In this document: positions 25,633 to 36,000 of the stretch, piece after piece
Layout of the letters: every line of letters starts with the position of its first letter
Position numbering within the stretch: position 1 is the first letter of the stretch
From: Microcoleus sp. AS-A8
Lineage (GTDB): Bacteria; Cyanobacteriota; Cyanobacteriia; Cyanobacteriales; Coleofasciculaceae
DNA length: 64,000 nucleotides
NCBI GenBank assembly: GCA_039962225.1
Contig: JAMPKV010000001.1
Span: 1 to 64,000 of the forward strand
Direction: 5' to 3'
Notes under the pieces: generated by a model
What the model was told of the DNA's origin: nothing
Databases searched by the model: none
Seen by the model: the letters and a program-made list of their open reading frames with translations, nothing else
Program-made: the position numbers and the translations under genes

Positions 25633-27006
25633 CTAGCCAAGGGGGGTGGGGTAATTTAATAGTTCATACTTCATGAGTTCTTCTCTATCTCTGGGGAGAT
25701 GCTTTTTGATCAGCTCACTACGTTCGTGGAAGACCGCTTGATCATTAAAGCGGGCTCCGTTGTTGCCAGCCTGTTGGATTAGTTTTGACAAACGTTTTCG
25801 GTCGTTCGACAATTTAGCAATCAGATTGCCGAGTTGTTCCCAGTCTTCTAGGGGCACGAACAGACCTCCACCGAGGTCATTCACCAGGTCATCAGCGTAC
25901 TCGCTTTGATAGCCAATAATCGGCGTGCCGCGAACTAGGGACTCAATCAGGCAGCGTGGCGATTCTGGGGTGACATGAGTAAACAACATGATGTGAGATT
26001 CCCCTATTTTCTTAAACAACTTTTTTCGATCTGACTCAAATCCCGTCAGTTCGATGAAAGAACTTAAGTCCATCTCTGCAATCATGGCTTTCATTTCCTG
26101 CATCAAAGGCCCATCACCCATCCAAGTGGCGTGCAGTTTCACACCCAAATCCCTCGCCCTTCCTACAGCTTTTACCCAGTCCAAGGGGGCTTTCATCGAA
26201 TCCATACGTCCGGCATAACAAATGCGAATTGTCTCATCCCTCTTCGCACGCCGCACTTTTTGAAACAGATCAAAATCGCTGATGCAATCTGAAGGTTTTG
26301 TGTGGATGTCGTGAATCAGATGGCTGTTCTTGCAAAAGGGGCTATAAGCTGAATAGCAATCTTGACCATGCCACAGACCTAGGGAGCAATTCTTGATAAT
26401 TTGTTTGTGGTAGATCGCCATCAGCGGTGCCATGATTCTCGACTTCAGTCGGGTTTTGAGTTTTGCACCCTGGCTCGATCGCAGCATGACCTCATGTTCG
26501 ACGCGATCCGTATGAATGCTATAGGGTCTACCCTGTTTGTGAGCTTCCAAGGCGGCAACCGCCGCCCAGTCGCCAAACAAGCCGCCAATCGCAAATTGAA
26601 GATAACGGCAGCGTGAGATTAATTCGCCCAGAGAGGCTCGTACCGAACGATAGCAAAAAAAGAACTTGAGGGGGGAATAAGCCCAAGGGAGTGGCACAAA
26701 TTCAAAGCGATGGGGTTTGGCTAAGGTGGCTGTGTCCTGCCAAGTTATGGTTTTTTCGTGGGTGGCTAGGGCTTCGGGCAATAGAGGTGCGGCGACGATC
26801 ACTGACTCAAAGTTATCAGCCCACTGCTCTAAGCCGTTGCAAGCCTGGGAGTCAAACAATAGTTGGTTTCCTTTAACTCGAAGGGGAACGGGCAGAACGA
26901 GCAGCATTCCTTTTTGTTGTACAGATTGGCCATTCCTGGCAAGCTCATATTCTCTGGGCTTAGTCAACATAAAATAGCTGTTCTTCGTGTTTTGATCTAT
27001 CTCCAC
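25633..27006 (-). CDS. Glycosyltransferase, GT4-like
   Basis: 457 residues, opposite in orientation to the flanking treZ and treY. The C-terminal half is a GT-B nucleotide-sugar domain: IRICYAGRMDSMKAPLDWVK, TWMGDGPLMQEMKAMI, FIELTGFESDRKKLFKKIG, then PESPRCLIESLVRGTPIIGY with the E-x7-E-like donor site. The N-terminal half is poorly conserved, as is usual for acceptor domains. Donor and acceptor are unknown. Its position suggests a link to trehalose or glucan metabolism or to an envelope glycan, but nothing in the sequence proves it. GTG 27006 is the only start for the full frame; an ATG at 26970 is an alternative. Confidence 0.75.
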   Translation of the reverse strand: MEIDQNTKNSYFMLTKPREYELARNGQSVQQKGMLLVLPVPLRVKGNQLLFDSQACNGLEQWADNFESVIVAAPLLPEALATHEKTITWQDTATLAKPHRFEFVPLPWAYSPLKFFFCYRSVRASLGELISRCRYLQFAIGGLFGDWAAVAALEAHKQGRPYSIHTDRVEHEVMLRSSQGAKLKTRLKSRIMAPLMAIYHKQIIKNCSLGLWHGQDCYSAYSPFCKNSHLIHDIHTKPSDCISDFDLFQKVRRAKRDETIRICYAGRMDSMKAPLDWVKAVGRARDLGVKLHATWMGDGPLMQEMKAMIAEMDLSSFIELTGFESDRKKLFKKIGESHIMLFTHVTPESPRCLIESLVRGTPIIGYQSEYADDLVNDLGGGLFVPLEDWEQLGNLIAKLSNDRKRLSKLIQQAGNNGARFNDQAVFHERSELIKKHLPRDREELMKYELLNYPTPLG

Positions 27007-27214
27007 TAATAAGTTTGGCTTGTCATTTATGTCAGGACTCTCTGTCCCAAGAAAGATGTTTTATATTTCCTAAAAAGAGAATATTAAAATAACTCCAATT
27101 GTTGCAGCTAAATTCCCTTTACAAGAAAAATACAATGGCTTTTTGAAATCTTAAAAATCCCAAATACCAGTTGATGATAATTAGTTTAAATTAATTAGGA
27201 GTCCCTCTTAAAAT

Positions 27215-30004
27215 ATGCGAATTCCCACAGCCACTTACCGGATTCAATTTCAGTCAGAATTTAAGTTTGAAGCAGCAAAAAATATCATTAATTATCTGGC
27301 TGAATTAGGAATTTCTGACCTCTACGCCTCGCCAATCTTTAAAGCTACACCCGGCAGTACCCACGGCTATGATGTCGTTGACCCCACTCAACTGAATCCT
27401 GAACTGGGAACAGCAGAGGATTTTGAAGCACTGGTGAGTGAAATCAAGAATCATGACATGGGGTGGGTACAGGATATTGTGCCCAACCACATGGCTTATC
27501 ATAGCCAAAATGCTTGGCTAATGGATGTTCTAGAAAATGGGCTTGATTCTGAATTTTCTGACTACTTCGACATTGAATGGGAACATACTTACGAAGACAT
27601 TAAGGGGCGAGTACTTGCTCCCATGATGGGTAGTTTTTATGGAGAAGCTTTGGAGAATGGTGAAATTCAGCTTAACTATGAGGAGAGTGGGTTAAGCGTC
27701 AATTATTATGCTTTGAAATTGCCTGTCCGAATAGAATCTTATGGTCGGTTTATCGGTCAGAATTTGGGACAGTTAGCAAGAGAACTGGGTAAGCGCCATC
27801 CCGATTTTCTCAAGTTATTAGGTATTCTTTATCTAATAAAAAGCATACCTAACGAAACCAAGGGTAAGGAACGATATGCCCAGATAGCCTTTGTAAAAGT
27901 ACTATTGTGGGAACTCTACACCCAAAATCCGGAAGTCAAAGAATTTATTGATAGCAATGTAAAGCTTTTTAATGGAGAAAAGGGAAACCCTGATAGTTTT
28001 CATTTTCTGGATAGTTTGCTAAAAGACCAGTTCTACCGACTATCGTTTTGGAAAGTCGGTGCGGAAGAAATCAATTATCGAAGATTTTTTACCGTTAATG
28101 AACTGATTTCGATGAGGGTGCAAGAACTCAAAGTCTTTAACAAAACTCACGATTTAGTAAGCCAGCTTGTTGAGCAAGGAAAAGTCACTGGATTACGAAT
28201 CGACCACATTGATGGACTTTATGACCCAACGCAATATCTGAAGCGACTCCGGGAAAAAACAGGGGATGTCTATATCACTGTTGAAAAGATTTTGGAACTT
28301 GAAGAAGATTTACCTAAGGGCTGGCCTGTTGAGGGGACAAGCGGCTATGATTTTTTAAATTACGTCAATGGAATTTTCTGCAAAACCGAGAGTGAGAAAA
28401 AGTTTACAGAGATCTACACTCAACTCAGTAGCTCCCAAAGCGATTACGAGCAGCTATTTTTTGATAAGAAACACCTAATTGTCGAGAAGAACTTGGCGGG
28501 AGATGTCGATAATCTGGCTCAGATCCTGAAAAAAATCGCAGGTCAATCTCGACTGGGGATTGACTTTACCATGAATGGTTTGAAAAGAACCCTTTCAGAA
28601 GTACTGTGCCTTTTCCCGGTTTATCGCACCTACGTAAATGGAGATGGGTTGAGTGAAGACGATCGCACCTACATCAAGGAAGCAATTGAAGAAGCCAGAG
28701 GGCGAATTCCGCTGCTTTTGAATGAACTTAACTATATTGAAAAGTTGCTCTTGCTGGAATGGGAGGAGTCGTTAACGGAAGAGCAAAAAGCTTTACGGCT
28801 TCACTTCGTGATGAGGTTCCAACAGTTGAGTGGACCTCTAATGGCGAAAGGGATTGAGGACACACTATTTTATTTGTATAACCGACTTCTAGCTTTGAAC
28901 GAAGTGGGGGGGAATCCTGGAAAATTTGGCATCACCCTCAATGAGTTTCATGAGGTCAATCAACAACAAATGACGGCTTGGCCTCACAAGATGAATGCTA
29001 CGGCAACTCATGACACCAAACGAGGTGAGGATGTGCGGTCAAGATTGAATGTGCTTTCAGAAATCCCAGAAGAATGGGAAAAACAGGTGAAACGTTGGAG
29101 TGAAATTAATCGCTCTAAAAAACATGAGGTCAGGGGAAAAGCGGTTCCTGTTGGCAATGATGAATACTTCTTCTATCAGACCTTGGTGGGTTCTTATCCG
29201 TTTAATGAAAGTGAGAATGCTTCGTTTCTGGGACGGGTGAAAGACTATATGCTTAAGTCCGTAAGAGAGGCTAAACTGCATACGGCTTGGCTACGCCCTG
29301 ATAGTGCTTATGAAGAGGAATTTCTGGCTTTTGTGGAAAGAGTTTTAGAGCCTTCTGACTCGAATGAATTCATGAAGGAGTTTCTGCCTTTCCAGAAGTG
29401 GGTAGCAGGCTATGGGATCTTTAATTCACTGTCACAGGTATTGCTGAAATATACAGCGCCCGGTGTACCGGATACCTATCAGGGAACGGAGTTATGGGAC
29501 TTGAGCATGGTAGACCCGGATAACCGACGTCCGGTTGATTACGACCAGCGAATTTCTTGTTTGCAGGAGATTCAACAGAACCTACAAACCGATAGTCTGA
29601 AGCTGATAGATGAGTTATTGTCGAGTAAGGAAGATGGTCGAGTTAAACTGTTCCTAACTTACCGAGTTCTTCAGGCTAGAAAAGAGAATTTGACAGTGTT
29701 CCAGAAGGGAGATTATCTGCCTCTAGAAGTGACGGGAAAGTTCAAGGAGCATATTGTGGCATTTGCCAGACGCGATGGTGAAACGACAGTCATTGCGATC
29801 GCACCTCGCTTCCTGACAAGCTTGATCGAACCCGGAACACTCCCCCTAGGGGAATCGGTATGGGAGGATACCCGCATCGAGTTACCTCAAGGAATGCCGA
29901 CATCCTGGACAAATGCTATTTCTTTGCAGACGTTTTCTGAAGATGGCATTGTGTCCATTGGCAAGGCATTGCAACACTTTCCCGTAGCGTTGCTGACAAG
30001 CTAG
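27215..30004 (+). CDS. treY: Malto-oligosyltrehalose synthase
   Basis: 929 residues, the usual length of TreY. Isomerises the reducing end of an alpha-glucan chain to an alpha,alpha-1,1 linkage, giving malto-oligosyltrehalose for TreZ. It starts with the classic TATYRIQFQSEFKFEAAKN and has GISDLYASPIFKATPGSTHG and VQDIVPNHMAYH. Asp is in TGLRIDHIDGLYDP, Glu in YITVEKILELEEDLPKG and the third Asp in ATATHDTKRGEDVRSRL. The end has the TAPGVPDTYQGTELWDLSMV motif. ATG 27215 follows TTAGGAGTCCCTC, a good ribosome site. It lies downstream of the treZ pair with a gene on the opposite strand between. Confidence 0.96.
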   Translation: MRIPTATYRIQFQSEFKFEAAKNIINYLAELGISDLYASPIFKATPGSTHGYDVVDPTQLNPELGTAEDFEALVSEIKNHDMGWVQDIVPNHMAYHSQNAWLMDVLENGLDSEFSDYFDIEWEHTYEDIKGRVLAPMMGSFYGEALENGEIQLNYEESGLSVNYYALKLPVRIESYGRFIGQNLGQLARELGKRHPDFLKLLGILYLIKSIPNETKGKERYAQIAFVKVLLWELYTQNPEVKEFIDSNVKLFNGEKGNPDSFHFLDSLLKDQFYRLSFWKVGAEEINYRRFFTVNELISMRVQELKVFNKTHDLVSQLVEQGKVTGLRIDHIDGLYDPTQYLKRLREKTGDVYITVEKILELEEDLPKGWPVEGTSGYDFLNYVNGIFCKTESEKKFTEIYTQLSSSQSDYEQLFFDKKHLIVEKNLAGDVDNLAQILKKIAGQSRLGIDFTMNGLKRTLSEVLCLFPVYRTYVNGDGLSEDDRTYIKEAIEEARGRIPLLLNELNYIEKLLLLEWEESLTEEQKALRLHFVMRFQQLSGPLMAKGIEDTLFYLYNRLLALNEVGGNPGKFGITLNEFHEVNQQQMTAWPHKMNATATHDTKRGEDVRSRLNVLSEIPEEWEKQVKRWSEINRSKKHEVRGKAVPVGNDEYFFYQTLVGSYPFNESENASFLGRVKDYMLKSVREAKLHTAWLRPDSAYEEEFLAFVERVLEPSDSNEFMKEFLPFQKWVAGYGIFNSLSQVLLKYTAPGVPDTYQGTELWDLSMVDPDNRRPVDYDQRISCLQEIQQNLQTDSLKLIDELLSSKEDGRVKLFLTYRVLQARKENLTVFQKGDYLPLEVTGKFKEHIVAFARRDGETTVIAIAPRFLTSLIEPGTLPLGESVWEDTRIELPQGMPTSWTNAISLQTFSEDGIVSIGKALQHFPVALLTS

Positions 30005-30126
30005 AGCCACGATGTAGGGGTTTGGGTGTAGAACTATCTTGAATCAGCAAGAATTCCCTAAAACTTTGAGTAGCTTAGCGCTAACATACTCATTTGCAGG
30101 AGGATAGCACTGAACTAGGGAGTGGC

Positions 30127-30747
30127 ATGGTGGATCTCAGGTGGCTTGAATGGGCAAAGAAATTACAGGCGATCGCTCAAAACGGCCTCACGTACACTGA
30201 AAACCCGTTTGATCTTGAGCGATACCAGTCAATCCGCAAAATTGCGGCTGACATGATGGCTACCTACTCTCAAACAGATCCACTCTACATCCTCAATCTA
30301 TTTGCGGATGAAGTAGGCCCTGCTACTCCTAAGGTTGATGTGCGAGGCGTAGTATTTAAAGAGAATAAAATCTTGTTGGTCAAAGAGCGACTCGATGGCG
30401 GTTGGACGCTACCCGGAGGATGGGCGGATGTGGGTGAAAGTCCTAGAGAGTCTGTGGAACGAGAAGTGTATGAAGAGTCTGGGTTTCAAACTCGCGCTGT
30501 CAAATTACTCGCCGTTTATGACAGAAACCGACACCCCCATTCCCCCAGTCCCTATTATGTCTACAAGCTGTTTTTTCAATGCGAGTTAGTTAGTGGTGAA
30601 CCATCGCCGAGCCTAGAGACAACAGAAGTGGAATTCTTTGCTGAACATGAGATTCCCGAATTATCTCACGCTCGCGTGACACCGAGTCAAATTGCTCTAA
30701 TTTTCGAGTATTCTCGGCATCCTGAGTGGTATACAAGCTTCGATTAA
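30127..30747 (+). CDS. Nudix hydrolase
   Basis: 206 residues. The Nudix box is exact: GWADVGESPRESVEREVYEESGF (G-x5-E-x7-REVYEE-SGF), preceded by LPGG. The N-terminal 60 residues (WLEWAKKLQAIAQNGLTYTE) form the extra helical domain seen in a subgroup of Nudix ADP-ribose or nucleoside-diphosphate-sugar hydrolases. A role on ADP-glucose would fit the neighbourhood but is not shown. The frame opens at a TTG (30094) with AGGAGG just after it. ATG 30127 and GTG 30130 are nearer to the conserved start; GGGAG lies 4 or 7 nt before them. Confidence 0.85.
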   Translation: MVDLRWLEWAKKLQAIAQNGLTYTENPFDLERYQSIRKIAADMMATYSQTDPLYILNLFADEVGPATPKVDVRGVVFKENKILLVKERLDGGWTLPGGWADVGESPRESVEREVYEESGFQTRAVKLLAVYDRNRHPHSPSPYYVYKLFFQCELVSGEPSPSLETTEVEFFAEHEIPELSHARVTPSQIALIFEYSRHPEWYTSFD

Positions 30748-30861
30748 ATAATATTAAATCAGGCTAGTAGACCCCTTTTTTCAGTGTCTAAAATATCTCT
30801 TCCCCACTCCCCCCTCCTTGGCGGAATAAGGCGGTGAGCGAAACGGATTGGGTTATAAATT

Positions 30862-30899
30862 AAAAATCCCCCATTATCGACGATAACGGGGGATTTTTT
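30862..30899. terminator. Bidirectional rho-independent terminator
   Basis: AAAAATCCCCCATTATCG and CGATAACGGGGGATTTTTT form a long hairpin with a T-run on each strand. It sits between the 3' ends of the convergent Nudix and glgB genes and can end both transcripts. Confidence 0.92.
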
Positions 30900-30915
30900 C
30901 CGGCAAAAGCCGCGT

Positions 30916-32856
30916 TTAACAACGCTTGAAAAAAGCGATCGCCAAAGGCGGTAAAGTAAGATTCACCGAGTAGGGCTGACCGTGATGAGCCATTTCCTCT
31001 GCATGGACGCCACCCATATTGCCCAAACCGCTACCGCCGTAGTCCCCAGCATCACTGTTGAGTAACTCCCGCCAGAAGCCTGCTGCCGGGACACCGATGC
31101 GGTAGTTGTAGCGCGGTACAGGGGTAAAGTTACAAACGGCTAACACCACATCTTCGGGAGACTTACCCTTGCGAACCAAACTAATCACACTTTGTTCTGA
31201 GTCGTTGCAATCAATCCAGTCAAAACCTTGCCAGTCAAAATCTAATTCGTGCATGGCAGGTTCAGTGCGATAAGTGTGGTTCAAGTCAGCCACCCACTTT
31301 TGCAGACCTGAGTGCATGGGATACTCTAGAAGATTCCAGTCTAAGCTCCGATCATGGTTCCATTCCGACCATTGACCGATTTCCCCGCCCATAAACAACA
31401 GTTTCTTTGCGGCTTGAGCATACATGTATCCAAAAAGCAAGCGCAAATTGGCAAATTTCTGCCAGTAATCTCCCGGCATTTTGCCAATCAGTGAACCCTT
31501 ACCATGAACCACTTCATCATGAGAAAGGGGCAGGGCGAAGTTCTCGTTAAAGGCGTAGAGCATCCGGAAGGTGAGTTTATTGTGATGGTACTTCCGGTGG
31601 ATAGGTTCTTGGGACATATAGCTGAGGGTGTCATGCATCCAACCCATGTCCCATTTCATTCCAAATCCTAGACCCCCCACATACAGGGGGCGGGCAACCA
31701 TCGGCCAAGAGGTGGACTCTTCCGCAATGGTTTGGATACCTGGAAAATGCTTGTAAACCGCTTCATTAAAGCGCCGCAGAAACTCGATCGCCTCAAAATT
31801 TTCCCTACCACCGTGATGATTGGGAATCCACTCTCCTTCTTTGCGGGAATAGTCTAAATACAGCATCGATGCTACGGCATCCACCCGCAGTCCATCAATA
31901 TGGCACTTGTCGAGCCAGAAAAAGGCACTGCTAATTAAGAAACTGCGGACTTCATGGCGACCGTAGTTAAAAATACTGCTTTGCCAGTCAGGATGGAACC
32001 CTTTGCGGGGGTCGGCGTGTTCGTACAGGTTTGTCCCATCAAAATAACTCAGTCCATGCTGATCGGTGGGGAAATGAGACGGCACCCAATCCAAAATCAC
32101 ACCAATTCCATGCTGATGCAGGTAGTCCACCAAGTACATAAAGTCTTGAGGAGTCCCATAGCGGCCGGTTGGCGCAAAGTAGCCTGTTGTTTGGTAACCC
32201 CACGATCCGTAAAAGGGATGCTCAGTAATCGGCATCAATTCAACGTGGGTAAATCCCATCTGCTGGACATACTCAGCCAGTTTTGAAGCCAGTTCCCGGT
32301 ACGTGAGGAAACGATCACCCTCTTCTGGGACTCGCATCCAGGAGCCTAAGTGTACCTCGTAGACGGACATGGGTGCGTCGAGGGCTTGTATGCGATCGCG
32401 TTTTTCCATCCACTCTTGGTCTTGCCAAGTGTATTCAGTGTCCCAAACGACTGAACCTGTCCTCGGCGGAAGTTCGGCTAAAAAGGCAACTGGATCGGCT
32501 TTATCCACCGCATAGCCAGTATTGTGATTGACGACGCGGTACTTGTAGAGGTTGCCTTTGGTCAGGCCAGGAATAAAGCCTTCCCAAATCCCGGAGTTTC
32601 CTTTCAGAGATAGGCAGTGACCGTAATCTTGCCACCCGTTGAAATCTCCTTTAACACAGACCTCAGTTGCATTGGGTGCCCAAACGGCAAAGTAAGTTCC
32701 CTCTACGCCATTGACCACGACGGGGTGAGACCCTAATTTTTCATAAAGGTGGAAGTGTGACCCTTCATTAAACAGATAGAGGTCATCCTCAGTTAGCAGG
32801 CTGACATAACCGTTTGTCACCTCTTGTTGGTTTGGATTAACTGATGTTTGTGTCAT
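30916..32856 (-). CDS. glgB: 1,4-alpha-glucan branching enzyme
   Basis: 646 residues. Makes alpha-1,6 branches in glycogen. An N-terminal CBM48 module (residues 55-130, [20 protein letters not shown]) precedes a GH13 barrel. Nucleophile Asp is in [18 protein letters not shown], Glu in [10 protein letters not shown] and the third Asp in [14 protein letters not shown]. The [20 protein letters not shown] motif is typical of branching enzymes. It lacks the extra N-terminal domain of the longer enzymes (about 730-770 residues), so it belongs to the shorter form. It may be co-transcribed with the treS-maltokinase gene 150 nt upstream. Confidence 0.95.
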   Translation of the reverse strand: MTQTSVNPNQQEVTNGYVSLLTEDDLYLFNEGSHFHLYEKLGSHPVVVNGVEGTYFAVWAPNATEVCVKGDFNGWQDYGHCLSLKGNSGIWEGFIPGLTKGNLYKYRVVNHNTGYAVDKADPVAFLAELPPRTGSVVWDTEYTWQDQEWMEKRDRIQALDAPMSVYEVHLGSWMRVPEEGDRFLTYRELASKLAEYVQQMGFTHVELMPITEHPFYGSWGYQTTGYFAPTGRYGTPQDFMYLVDYLHQHGIGVILDWVPSHFPTDQHGLSYFDGTNLYEHADPRKGFHPDWQSSIFNYGRHEVRSFLISSAFFWLDKCHIDGLRVDAVASMLYLDYSRKEGEWIPNHHGGRENFEAIEFLRRFNEAVYKHFPGIQTIAEESTSWPMVARPLYVGGLGFGMKWDMGWMHDTLSYMSQEPIHRKYHHNKLTFRMLYAFNENFALPLSHDEVVHGKGSLIGKMPGDYWQKFANLRLLFGYMYAQAAKKLLFMGGEIGQWSEWNHDRSLDWNLLEYPMHSGLQKWVADLNHTYRTEPAMHELDFDWQGFDWIDCNDSEQSVISLVRKGKSPEDVVLAVCNFTPVPRYNYRIGVPAAGFWRELLNSDAGDYGGSGLGNMGGVHAEEMAHHGQPYSVNLTLPPLAIAFFKRC

Positions 32857-33008
32857 GATTTCTTAAAAGCTTTACGTTGACTCGTTCGTCATTACACTTC
32901 TTGCGCTAAGTCAGGGGAAAGGTTAAAGGGGGGAGATGCCTTTACCCTTTGACCTTTTCCCTCTTCTTGCAAAAGGGACTTGTTCAATTGATGACTAATG
33001 ACTCATCA

Positions 33009-36000
33009 CTAGTGACTCCGCGAAGCGGTTTGACTGTAATTCCCCCTCGACGCGGACTCCTGCAACTGGAGAATCCGTCGTAGTGGAATTTCCACCCAAG
33101 TCGGGCGGTTGTTGAGTTCGTAACCTAATTCGTAGATCACTTTCTCCAACAGATAGTTATCCAGAAGCACTTGCAGCTCTGCTTTTGTTTGGGGTAAGAA
33201 AGAGTCCTTGCCTGCCGTTGTGAGATAGGCATTCAGGAAAGCCGCACTTACCCAGCGATACCAGAACTGCGCCCATTGCTCCATGATCGGGAAATTGTCA
33301 GGGCGGATCATCCCACTTTCGACTTCATTGCGAAGTGCCATGCTGACAGCGTAGTTGAATGATTGCAGCATTCCTGCTACGTCTCGTAAAGCCGATCGCT
33401 TCATGCGTCGTTCGCTCAAGCTGCGAGCCGGTTCTCCCTCAAAGTCAATGATGATAAAGTCCTTACCCGTGTACAGCACTTGTCCTAAGTGGTAGTCCCC
33501 GTGGGTACGGGTTCGCATTGCCGTGATTTTTTGATTCAGGAGTAACTGGAAGCGCCCCATAATCTGCTCACTGGCCTCAAGGACAGCTTGCCCCAACTCT
33601 TGGGTGCCGGGTGGCAGTTGTTTCAGGCGATTTTTCAACAACAAAAACACTTGCCCTGCTAAGTTGCGTGAGTATTGGTAAATCGATCGCTGATAGAACG
33701 ATGTAAAGGGTTCTGGGGCAAAGTCGGGATTCTCTGGAGCAGAAGTGAGGGCAAGATGGAGTTCCGCCGTGCGCTGACCCAGCAATTGAGCGCTACTCAA
33801 GTAGGAACCGATGGTTTGGGAAACTAAGGAATCCATCGGCACCGATGAGACGTGGGGCCAGGGGGACGCCGAGAATTGCCCATTCCCATCCTCTGCATCT
33901 GGGCTGAGTGTTTCCGGCTCATTGAAAGCTGCCTGCAAATCTAACAGGGAGTCTGATGGCACGGGGACTTCGGTAATATCCGCCTGCTGCACCGCTACAT
34001 GCTCGAAGTAACTACGCAGGCTATCGAGGGTATACTCCCAGCTACTGCGGGTATCGAGGATAAACTCCTGCAATATCCCCACAGTCATGGGTTCGGCTTT
34101 GGGACGGCGATACTCCAGCGCCCCACCAATGGAGGCAAAGTGTTCCAAGACTTTTTTCTCGGTGAGGAAACGCCCAATTTCCAAATCGGGGTTAATGCCC
34201 TCTTCAAGCTTACGGAAGAGTTTAAGGATGAGGCGATCGCCATAAATAATCGAAGTATTGCTCTGCTCACCCTTAATCAGGGAAGGCTCCAAGTCAGTTG
34301 TCCCACCGCTCAAGCTTTGGAAGATATCAGTAGCCGTGGCAAGCAATTCCCCTGCCATCCCTTTGTAGCGGCGCTGGTGAGCGATCGCATTCAACGGGAA
34401 GGTCAAAAAGTTCTTGTCTGCTGCGGCATCGAAGAGAACTCCAGCTTCTTCTTTTCCGGCAATTTGGAGGCGAGCCAGCACAAATCGAGGCATGTCTGCC
34501 AAAAGGTGCAGCGCTTGCTCACCCTCTGCATAGGACAAGAGCAGCAGGTATGTTTCCGGGTCTCCCTGGATATAGTCCACACGCAACCAAACTAGCTGAG
34601 CAGACGTTCGCGCACTCGCTACGCCTTCCCTATCTGTGTCCTTGCAGGGCACCGGGATCACTTCAGTAATGTGTGTAGATTGAATCTTCCGGGCTTTGCC
34701 ACCAAACCAGCGACAGGTATACAGGTAATCCGGCAGGATAGATTCCAAAGTCCCTCTCGACTGGGGTTGGGAAAAAATGTTCTGCCACTGACCAGTAACC
34801 GCTAGACTCCGTAGCTCTGCTTGAGGTTGAGACGGCTGAAGCGCACTGGGTTTAAGTTGTAGGGTAAGCCAGTAGAACGAGTAAGGCCCAACACTGAGGA
34901 AGTAGGACGAGTCTCCAATGGGTGGGAACTCCGTGCGACCAAAAATCTCAACGGGCACCATTCCCTTGAGGTGGGATAAGTCTAATTCCACCGTTTGCAC
35001 AAAGCGGGACAAGTTCGCCACGACCAAGATGTGTTCATCATTGTAGGTGCGCGTGAAGGCCAGAACTTTGCGGTTCTCCGGGTGTAGGAATTCAAAGGTT
35101 CCTTTACCAAAAGCGTCAAAACGCTTGCGGGTGGCAATCAAACGTTTCATCCAATACCAGAGGGAATTGGGGTTAGCCCGTTGTGCCTCGACGTTAATCG
35201 CTTCGTAGTGATATTCCGACTCAACGATGACGGGTAAATATAACTTATGAGGGTTAGCACGACTAAAACCCGCGTTCCGGTCAGCACTCCAGTGCATCGG
35301 GGTGCGGACGCCGTTGCGATCGCCAACATAAACGTTATCTCCCATGCCAATTTCATCCCCGTAGTAGAGGACGGGAGTTCCTGGCATCGACAACAGCAGC
35401 GCATTCAGCAACTCAATCTGGCGGCGGTCATTTCCCAATAGGGGAGCCAGACGGCGGCGGATGCCTAAGTTTACCCTCATTTCCGGGTCTTGAGCGTAGA
35501 CCCTCCACATGTAATCCCGGTCTTCATCACTGACCATTTCCAGCGTTAGTTCATCGTGATTCCGCAGGAACAATCCCCACTGACAGTTATCGGGGATCGC
35601 AGGCGTTTGCTGGAGGATGTCACTAATCGGGAAACTATCCTCCATCCGTAGGGACATGAACAAGCGAGGCATCAGGGGAAAATGGAAGTTCATGTGGCAT
35701 TCGTCCCCAGCCCCATAATATTGCACAGCATCCTCAGGCCATTGATTCGCCTCCGCCAGCAGCATCCGATTGGGGAACTTTTCGTCTACATGCGATCGCA
35801 TCTGCTTCAGGAAGGCATGGGTTTCTGCCAAGTTCTCGCAGTTCGTCCCTTGTCGCTCATACAGATAAGGCACCGCATCCATGCGTAGCCCATCAACGCC
35901 CATCTCTAACCAAAAATCCAGAACCTCAAAGACGGCTTGGCGCACGGCAGGATTGTCGTAATTTAAATCCGGTTGATGCGAGTAAAAGCGATGCCAGTAG

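Noticed and set aside
33811-34595. Plus-strand frames inside the treS-maltokinase gene
   Set aside because: They are shadows of a well-supported 1165-residue gene.
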